Shown piece by piece: positions 29,295 through 35,024 of a stretch of DNA of 35,024 bases (position 1 is its first letter; every line of letters begins with the position of its first letter). Below the pieces are notes generated by a model. The model did no database searches. It worked only from the letters and a program-made list of their open reading frames with translations, and was not told where the DNA came from. The position numbers were made by a program, and so were the translations under genes. The DNA is taken from the NCBI RefSeq assembly GCF_011927635.1, contig NZ_JAATJB010000025.1, positions 1 through 35,024 of the forward strand, given 5' to 3'. Origin of the DNA: Sphingomonas trueperi. Lineage in GTDB: Bacteria; Pseudomonadota; Alphaproteobacteria; Sphingomonadales; Sphingomonadaceae.

Positions 29295-32093
29295 TTACTC
29301 ACGCAGCTTCGGGTCGTTGAAGAAGCCGCGGTTGTGATCGCGGTGAACCTCCTGCTGTACGTCAACCGATCCCTGCGCGGCGTTAGTCCGAGCAGCCCGC
29401 GCCGCGCCACGATCGCTCTCAAGCCGGTCCGCGCCGGCCTCGATGATTGACTGTGCGGTCCGAGGGTCGCCGCCGGCAGGGCCAGACGGAATGCCAGATG
29501 TGCCCTGTGGGCGATACGAGCCCGCGACGTCCGCCGCGCTATCGATGCTCGGCCTGCTTACCTCAACGAGGTCGGGCTCTTGAAGCTTGCCGGCAATCTC
29601 CTCGCGAATGTCGTCCTGCTTCTCGCGCATCCAGCGAGTGACCATCTCCTGCCGAACGGCGCGCTGGTGGTCGCTGAGATCGGTCGCCCACAGCTCCGGA
29701 GCATCCAGACCCGGGTTTGAAGCCTGTTGCGCCCGGTACCACTGCGCTAGATCCTGGCTCATGTTCTCGCTTAGCTGCATGCCGTGCGTTTCGGCGTAGC
29801 TGGCGTCGCGGGAGAGCTGCTGCGACAATTCTTCGAGCTGCCGAGCCGTCTCCGTATACGACCGCGCGCGCGCCAGCGCCTGCTCGTGAGTGAGTGACGA
29901 ACTGGACGTAGTCGACGCGCGGCTGAACACGCCCGAGCGGTCATAGGTGCCATCTGACGACGTTGCGCCTGTGCCATTAGCGTGCTCGTCCCGCACCCCA
30001 CTGCTAGCAGAGCTAGAGCTGTCCGAAGATCTCGTGTCTGATGTACCATGGCGCAGGAAGTCATTCTGCTGGCCCTGTGCCGAAACGCTGCCGCCCACAC
30101 CTGGGAGGCGGGACGACGCTTTGCCAGTTCCGCTCTGACCTCCGCCGCCCAGACCCGCTGACAACGATCCCGTCACCTGGTTGAGGGTGCCTGCCGATCG
30201 GTCGTGGCCATTTGTTACCGTCAGACTCTGCCCCGTTGACGACCGATCCTCCAACCCTTGCGAGCTGCTGCCGGTCGTTCGATCGAACTGCTCAACAGAG
30301 GTGTTCGACGACCGACCGCTGCTCGAATCCCAGCCTGACGAGCGCTCGCTGGACGTCCCGTGCGCACTCCGGTCGGTCTTGGTCCAGGTGAGCATCTCCT
30401 GAGCCGCGTTGTCGTAGGCTTGCGATTGACGGTGCGCCTCGGTCGCCATCTCCCGCCATTCCGCCACGGTGCCGGTGGTCACGGTTGGGGTGAATGAGAG
30501 CCGCGAGATCGCGCCACCGGTGTCGAACACTTCCTGGCCATTGCCGAAACCGCTGATCACAGCGCCGTTGTCCTGGCGCCAGCCGACGCTCGCCGCGCCA
30601 CCCATGAAGCTCGGCGCCGTCTGCCACTGGTCGGCTTGCCGCATGTTCGAGGTCGAGTTCGCCCAACTTACATTTCCGTAGGAGTAGTTGCCGGTGGTCT
30701 GCTCCAGCGCAGCAGCTTCCGCGGCATTCTGCGCCGGCGCCAGCATCGACGTCGCCTGTCCCGCGATCGACATCGCGCCCCGTGCAAGCCCGCCCGCCAA
30801 AAACGGGATGCTCATCAGCATGAAGCCGGCGATCGTCGCCGTTTCGCCGTTCACCGCGCCGATGCCGGCATAGCTTCCGAGCGACATCCCTCCTGCAGCG
30901 ACGCCGTTCGAGGCTGCCTCGGCCCGGGTCATGCAGATCATGTGGAGGATCACGTAGAGCGGTCCCCAGGCCGCCAGATAGAAGAACCCCATCGCGTAGC
31001 CCTTCAACGAACTCAGCCCGGTCTGGGGGAGCAGGAAGAGCGGGAAGATCACAGGGAACATCGCGAAGAAGACGACGGTCAGGACAATGTTCAGGATCGG
31101 CACCCACGCCATCGCCTGCTGCGCGATCGAATTGTAGGTGTTGCGGGCCTGAATGTCCGCGCGGGTCTGCGCGAAGGTGTCGATCGACGCCGCCCCGCTC
31201 CCGCCGGACATCGAGTTTCGCGCCTGCATGAAGGCGTTGATGGCGGTGTTCTGCCTCATGACGCCGGTGAAGTCGTCACCCGAGCCTGTAAAGGCCGCAT
31301 TCACGATCGGGACGTCGTGCTTGAGCTTCGCCGCGGCGACAGCATTGCTGAGCTTGGGATAGACCTCCTTCGCCCAAGGCTCCGCGTTCGCCTCGATCAT
31401 GCTCGCCCATTGGCCGTTCAGCGTGTCATAGGCCTGTCGGCACGTGACAATGAAGTTCTGGACCGAGCCGTCGCCTTGCCGCTCCAGCCACTCCTGCGAC
31501 CGCGCTTCCGAGCCCGGCCCGATCGCCGCCCATAGGTCCGGCGCTTTCGCCAAGTTGGTGAGCGACTTCTGGTAGAGCATCACATCGCCGAAGAGGCAGT
31601 TTTTGAAGTGGTTCTCGAGGTTGGTCGAGAATTCCGCGTCACGGATAGTGAAATTGCGGGTCGCGTCGAATAGCCGGGCGCCGTACACCATGCCGTTCGT
31701 AGTGTAGTTGAGCTCTCCGGGCATGACGAAGACGGTCTCGGCCGTCCGGGTGAGCCAGTCGCCAATCTGGGTGGTGAAGCTCGCGAGGACCCCCAGGCCG
31801 AGAGGTACATTCGCCACCGTCGCGGGCGAGAGGCTTGGATTGAGGCGGTCGGTCACCTTCACGTCGATCGTCGGGACCATGAGGCACAGGTAAATGCCCG
31901 TCGCTTGAAGGAACCAGTTCAACCACGCGCGGAAGTTGAGGGTGAAGGCCACGACGAGCAGCGAATAGATCAGCCCCATCACCATCACGACCCGCAGGAG
32001 AGAGCGATAGCCCCCTCCCCCCGCCCACGCGGCGACCGCGTTGAAGGTATTGACGAGATACTCGCCCCCGCCGACGGTGTAGACCTCGAGCAC
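29295..32093 (-). CDS. traG: Conjugal transfer mating-pair stabilisation protein TraG
   Basis: From GTG 32093 (AGAGG about 8 nt upstream) the product is 932 residues, the usual size for F-type TraG, an inner-membrane protein needed for pilus assembly and mating-pair stabilisation. It starts VLEVYTVGGGEYLVNTFNAVAAW, as TraG does, followed by membrane helices (about 30-75), a periplasmic domain (about 90-340), more helices (about 340-470) and a long Ser/Gly/Thr-rich cytoplasmic or exported tail with coiled-coil stretches (about 700-800), ending NRGFFNDPKLRE. The frame is open to 32312, but the upstream codons overlap traH and are charged and unlike TraG. It follows traH by 23 bp. Confidence 0.92.
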   Translation of the reverse strand: MLEVYTVGGGEYLVNTFNAVAAWAGGGGYRSLLRVVMVMGLIYSLLVVAFTLNFRAWLNWFLQATGIYLCLMVPTIDVKVTDRLNPSLSPATVANVPLGLGVLASFTTQIGDWLTRTAETVFVMPGELNYTTNGMVYGARLFDATRNFTIRDAEFSTNLENHFKNCLFGDVMLYQKSLTNLAKAPDLWAAIGPGSEARSQEWLERQGDGSVQNFIVTCRQAYDTLNGQWASMIEANAEPWAKEVYPKLSNAVAAAKLKHDVPIVNAAFTGSGDDFTGVMRQNTAINAFMQARNSMSGGSGAASIDTFAQTRADIQARNTYNSIAQQAMAWVPILNIVLTVVFFAMFPVIFPLFLLPQTGLSSLKGYAMGFFYLAAWGPLYVILHMICMTRAEAASNGVAAGGMSLGSYAGIGAVNGETATIAGFMLMSIPFLAGGLARGAMSIAGQATSMLAPAQNAAEAAALEQTTGNYSYGNVSWANSTSNMRQADQWQTAPSFMGGAASVGWRQDNGAVISGFGNGQEVFDTGGAISRLSFTPTVTTGTVAEWREMATEAHRQSQAYDNAAQEMLTWTKTDRSAHGTSSERSSGWDSSSGRSSNTSVEQFDRTTGSSSQGLEDRSSTGQSLTVTNGHDRSAGTLNQVTGSLSAGLGGGGQSGTGKASSRLPGVGGSVSAQGQQNDFLRHGTSDTRSSDSSSSASSGVRDEHANGTGATSSDGTYDRSGVFSRASTTSSSSLTHEQALARARSYTETARQLEELSQQLSRDASYAETHGMQLSENMSQDLAQWYRAQQASNPGLDAPELWATDLSDHQRAVRQEMVTRWMREKQDDIREEIAGKLQEPDLVEVSRPSIDSAADVAGSYRPQGTSGIPSGPAGGDPRTAQSIIEAGADRLESDRGAARAARTNAAQGSVDVQQEVHRDHNRGFFNDPKLRE

Positions 32094-32116
32094 GCCGCTA
32101 CCTCTCTGTTGCGCGC

Positions 32117-33583
32117 CTAGAGCAAGCCCTGCGCGTTCAATCCTCGCGAGAAGTTGAGCGCTGAGGACATGCCGGGCGTCATGGTGTTCTGCAGCGTCGA
32201 TTCGAGCATGATGCTCCGGTTGATGATCTGCATCGTCACCTGGAGCTTGTTGCTGAGCTTCACGTCCCGCTGCGCGAACTTGGCGCGGGTCGCCGCGATC
32301 TGCTGGCGCCACTGCGAGGCCGTCTCCTGATCCGCGGTCTGGTAGAAGACCTTCGCCTGCTCCACCCTGTCGAGCATGTTGTCGAGCATGGCGTTCAGCA
32401 GATCGACCGCGACGATCTCGGAGAGCGTCTGAATTTCGCCGTCGGTGAGCGCGTAGTGGGCGTAGGCCTGAACCGCGAGGATCTTGTAGATCGGAACAGT
32501 CGCCATGTTCAGCAGCTGCTTCTCGGCTGCGTCGAGCGCGCTGTCGCTGCGAATCTTGGAGCTCATGCTCTTGATCATCGTCGCGATCCGGGGCCGCAGC
32601 GCGCTTGACGCAGGCACGCTGAGCGTCTGGTCCGAGACATCAGTGCACGGGTCGTTGTTGCACTTCAGGATTTTCACTGCCGGCGCGTTCGCGGTGCCGT
32701 CGAGCAATGCCGTCACGACCGCCTCCTCGGCCGGTCCGTAGATCACCACCTTCGGGCCATGCTCGCTGCCTGTCGGCGGGGTCGTGACGATCGTCCCAAC
32801 CAGCGTCATCACATATTCGGAGAAGGCCTGGTCGAACGCTCCGAACTTCGACGACTTCTTCAGCGCCTCCCACGTATAATTGTGCGGGTCGCCGATGATC
32901 TGCTCCTTCATCGCCGGATCGGTGTTGCCAGCGAGCGTCGCGTCCCTCTGGCCCCCGTTGTTGCAGCCTTGGCGGGACGCGGCCCAGTCCGAGAAGACGC
33001 CTTGGCTGTTGCCGACAGCCTCGCAGATGGTCGATCGGGTGGTTTCCATCTGTGGCCAGATCCCGCCCACCAGCGCCTGCGCGGTCTCGCAGCTTGAGAT
33101 GTTCATCTGGTTGAGGAGCTGAGCTTTTTGGCTGAACTCGTCCATGACCTTGCCGATCTCGGGTGAGACGCTGTCGATCGCCAGCTTGAAGGCGAAGCCC
33201 AGCGCGTTGTTCGCCGTCGCCTTCAGCATCGCGACGATCTCGCTCGCGTTGATGAAGCTGAAGGAGCCGGAGAACAGGTCGATACCCCCGCATCCGGCCC
33301 GCGCGCTTGGGAGCTGCAGATTGAACGGCGACACGCTCTTCTGCGGGAAGCGCGTCCAGACGTTGCCGAGCGAGTAATAGCCAGCCGACTGCCCCTGGAA
33401 CGCTGTTGGCCCGGTGACGTTCGCCGCGCCGCCGGCGTCGTTGAAGAACCCGTTCATCTCCGAGGCGACGTCGGCCCGTGCGACACCGATGAGCGCGAAG
33501 TGCGAGGCGGCGACCATGGTCAGGGCGGCGCCGGCCCGGTGAGCCAGCCTTCTCAGCCGGCCCTTCTGCCGTTGAATGGACAT
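32117..33583 (-). CDS. traH: Conjugal transfer pilus assembly protein TraH
   Basis: The 488-residue product has a signal peptide (ending GVARA-D, about residue 37) and matches TraH, a periplasmic protein of the F-type type IV secretion system. The hallmark AGCGGIDLFSGSFSFINA lies at about residues 95-112, followed by ALGFAFKLAIDSVSPEIGKVMDEF and the ISSCETAQALVGGIWPQ region with paired Cys. A C-terminal coiled-coil-like stretch (RVEQAKVFYQTADQETASQWRQQI) is present. The ATG overlaps the TGA of traF (TGATG), so translation is coupled. Confidence 0.93.
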   Translation of the reverse strand: MSIQRQKGRLRRLAHRAGAALTMVAASHFALIGVARADVASEMNGFFNDAGGAANVTGPTAFQGQSAGYYSLGNVWTRFPQKSVSPFNLQLPSARAGCGGIDLFSGSFSFINASEIVAMLKATANNALGFAFKLAIDSVSPEIGKVMDEFSQKAQLLNQMNISSCETAQALVGGIWPQMETTRSTICEAVGNSQGVFSDWAASRQGCNNGGQRDATLAGNTDPAMKEQIIGDPHNYTWEALKKSSKFGAFDQAFSEYVMTLVGTIVTTPPTGSEHGPKVVIYGPAEEAVVTALLDGTANAPAVKILKCNNDPCTDVSDQTLSVPASSALRPRIATMIKSMSSKIRSDSALDAAEKQLLNMATVPIYKILAVQAYAHYALTDGEIQTLSEIVAVDLLNAMLDNMLDRVEQAKVFYQTADQETASQWRQQIAATRAKFAQRDVKLSNKLQVTMQIINRSIMLESTLQNTMTPGMSSALNFSRGLNAQGLL

Positions 33584-34407
33584 CAGTAGTCGCTCCCGAC
33601 CTTGGTGTTGGTGAGCATGAAGATGCGATCCATGATCTCATCGGCACTGAGGATGCCGTAGCCGACGGGGATGGTGCGCTTCGTCGCGGTGTCGAACAGG
33701 ACGAGCGCCGGCGTCTCGTTGCCGGGTATCCCCATCCGCGCGCGCTGGCCGGAGTCGACCACATAGTTGGGGAAGTCGCGGCTCGGCCCGCCGTCCATCG
33801 AGACGGCCATCACCGCCATGCGGTGACCGTCCGCGACCGATCGCAGGATCGGCGAGAAGACCTCGCACGCGCCGCAGCTCTGCGCGTAGAAGTAGAACAG
33901 ACCGTAGCGCTGACCGAGGTTGGTCAGGACCTGGTCGCGGTCGGCCTTCCGGTTGTCGAGCCACGCGCGTTTGGCCACCGTGTTGACCGGCCGCTGCAGC
34001 GTGTAGTCGATGTCCGGGTTCTGCCAGAGGGCGCGCTGCCAGGTGTCCGAGAAGGTCGACGCGCGGTCCAGCTGCTCGCGCTGGAAACGGACATAGGCAA
34101 TGACATTCTCCTCCGATGGATCGAGGATCGCCCGTGCCTTCAGCTCATCCAGCTCCCGCGTGATGGCGGCTAGGCGCTCCGCCGCGCTCCGCTCGGGCGT
34201 CTGTGGCTGCGCCTTCGCGGTCTCGGGCGGTTTCGGCTTGGTGCAGTAGAACCATTGCCCGAGCCTGCGCTCGCCGCAGTAGAAATCGTCGCCGCGGTCG
34301 GACGCCTCGACGCTGTCGTCCCGGCGCTCGGCGTCCTGCGCCCGCAGCGGCGCTGCCAGGGGCGCGACCGCCAGCAGGAGCATCGCCAGCTTCGCGACTT
34401 TCGACAT
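33583..34407 (-). CDS. traF: Conjugal transfer protein TraF, thioredoxin-like
   Basis: From ATG 34407 (AAGGAAGGA upstream) the product is 274 residues with a signal peptide (KLAMLLLAVAPLAAPLRAQ) and the TraF layout: a YCGERRLGQWFYC motif, a helical middle with RFQREQLDRASTFSDTWQRALW, and a C-terminal thioredoxin fold (about 150-270) with GLFYFYAQSCGACEVFSPIL. The C-G-A-C pair is retained, so disulfide chemistry in the periplasm is possible; some F-type TraF proteins lack this pair. It works with TraH and others in pilus assembly. A small gene ends 3 nt upstream. Confidence 0.92.
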   Translation of the reverse strand: MSKVAKLAMLLLAVAPLAAPLRAQDAERRDDSVEASDRGDDFYCGERRLGQWFYCTKPKPPETAKAQPQTPERSAAERLAAITRELDELKARAILDPSEENVIAYVRFQREQLDRASTFSDTWQRALWQNPDIDYTLQRPVNTVAKRAWLDNRKADRDQVLTNLGQRYGLFYFYAQSCGACEVFSPILRSVADGHRMAVMAVSMDGGPSRDFPNYVVDSGQRARMGIPGNETPALVLFDTATKRTIPVGYGILSADEIMDRIFMLTNTKVGSDY

Positions 34408-34409
34408 GC

Positions 34410-34646
34410 TTATCGTCCTTCCTTCTGATCGGCCGCACCGTCCAGGGATGGCGCGGGGTGGTTGAGCGATGCGGTGGGCGGCGCCTTCCACAGCGCGAGG
34501 TCGAGGCAGCAGTCGAAGGCGGGGGTGATGGTTGCGTGACGGCTGCACGGCGACGCGGGCGCGGACATAGGCGCTGCAGGCGCTAGCTGGCCGGCGCCGG
34601 CGAGCAGCACCGCCAGGATCGCTGGCTCAAAGATCGCGAATGCCAT
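34410..34646 (-). CDS. Small exported protein in tra operon
   Basis: The 78-residue product starts MAFAIFEPAILAVLLAGAGQLAPAAP, a signal-peptide or signal-anchor sequence, and has three Cys (SPCSRH, FDCCLD). No family is recognised. AAAGGAG lies about 8 nt before the ATG, its stop is 3 nt before the traF ATG, and it overlaps the upstream gene by 20 bp. The tight packing supports a real gene in the transfer operon; a role in pilus assembly or disulfide exchange is possible but unproven. Confidence 0.6.
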   Translation of the reverse strand: MAFAIFEPAILAVLLAGAGQLAPAAPMSAPASPCSRHATITPAFDCCLDLALWKAPPTASLNHPAPSLDGAADQKEGR

Positions 34647-34956
34647 GGTCCAGTTCTCCTTTCGACAAGCGCAGCACGGACATCATCAGGGCGACATCGA
34701 TCAGCCGCGTCCCGTGATCGAGCATCCGCACCATGCCGCTCATCAGCGGTCGCGCCGCACGACGGCCTTCCTCGGTTGCGCAAAGGCCATGGCCTTTTTC
34801 CGCGACCCATCGATTGGCCAGCATGTGCTCGATCGGCGCGGCTGCGGCCGGCGGGTCGACCACGCATTCGAACCAGCCGCCGATCACCTTGCAGATGTCC
34901 TCGACGCGCCGCGGCTGCCCGGCGCGATATGGTCTGCCTTGGAAAAACTGGTCCAA
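34627..34956 (-). CDS. Tra-operon protein of unknown function, probably 5'-truncated
   Basis: The frame reads about 109 residues from a TTG at 34956 and stays open to the window edge, but upstream codons fall in what looks like an insertion sequence. The product has ICKVIGGWFECVVDPPAAAAPIEHMLANRWVAEKGHGLCATEEGRRAARPLM (in parts), a helix-turn-helix-like or helical profile, then a long C-terminal helix. No family is recognised. It is tightly packed with the next gene. The absence of a good start suggests that its original 5' end was removed by the adjacent insertion. Confidence 0.5.
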   Translation of the reverse strand: MDQFFQGRPYRAGQPRRVEDICKVIGGWFECVVDPPAAAAPIEHMLANRWVAEKGHGLCATEEGRRAARPLMSGMVRMLDHGTRLIDVALMMSVLRLSKGELDHGIRDL

Positions 34957-34998
34957 TTCTGAAGAGAGCCCTGCGGGGCGTGAGAATTGGAGATTGGT

Positions 34999-35024
34999 AT
35001 GGGACGTCAGCGGTTTACGCCGGA
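34999..35024 (+). mobile_element. Start of IS3-type transposase orfA (cut by window edge)
   Basis: ATG 34999 is preceded by GGAG about 6 nt upstream and encodes M-G-R-Q-R-F-T-P before the window ends. IS3-family OrfA proteins commonly start MxR(K/Q)RFTPEQII. The element end would lie between about 34957 and 34998. Only eight residues are visible, so this is tentative. Confidence 0.45.

Noticed and set aside
1..35024. CRISPR arrays, tRNA or rRNA genes
   Set aside because: No regularly spaced repeats or recognisable structural RNA sequences were seen on either strand by eye.

Overview
The window looks like part of a conjugative plasmid (or integrated conjugative element) from an alphaproteobacterium, most likely a sphingomonad. 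Reasons: high G+C, alphaproteobacterial Crp/Fnr, Hsp20, YfdX and DUF5335-type genes, and F-type traF-traH-traG genes with a parDE module. No rRNA, tRNA or CRISPR array was seen. The organism assignment is inference; no database search was possible.

Layout. (1) 220-6161, all leftward: 6-phosphogluconolactonase, a glycine-zipper exported protein, class I mannose-6-phosphate isomerase, a small exported protein, a GH130 mannoside phosphorylase-like enzyme, a YfdX lipoprotein, a DUF5335 protein and a possible small leader gene. (2) 6347-9493: two Crp/Fnr regulators, Hsp20 and a short orphan histidine kinase. (3) 9583-17631: an unusual SDR/SPW/VKOR-like membrane fusion, a 29-codon ORF with a strong ribosome binding site, a cardiolipin-synthase-type phospholipase D and two convergent Kef-type antiporters. 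(4) 17698-23383: YCII protein, small acidic protein, YoaK/DUF1275, HdeD, Bax-inhibitor-1 protein and an accessory groESL. (5) 23432-26898: a KaiC-like double ATPase translationally coupled to a hybrid histidine kinase. (6) 27374-29285: parDE, a probable winged-helix regulator, an ABM-fold remnant and a small membrane protein. (7) 29295-34956: traG, traH, traF and two small genes, ending at what looks like the start of an IS3-type transposase.

The main finding is a repeated intergenic 14-bp element, CTGA-N6-TCAG. It occurs exactly seven times, with an eighth near-match, ahead of genes of regions 1-5. Its TGA-N6-TCA core is the geometry of Fnr/FixK-family operators, and the window encodes two such regulators; the first has an E-T-V-T-R recognition helix. 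In several cases the element sits 55-90 bp before the start codon, and in at least three a -10-like hexamer lies where a class II Crp/Fnr site (-41.5) would put it. I read regions 1-5 as one transmissible stress regulon: proteostasis (Hsp20, GroESL, YfdX), envelope and ion homeostasis (Cls, HdeD, BI-1, Kef antiporters), sugar phosphate and NADPH supply (GH130, ManA, Pgl) and signalling (KaiC, two kinases), controlled by plasmid-borne Crp/Fnr proteins and carried next to conjugation genes.
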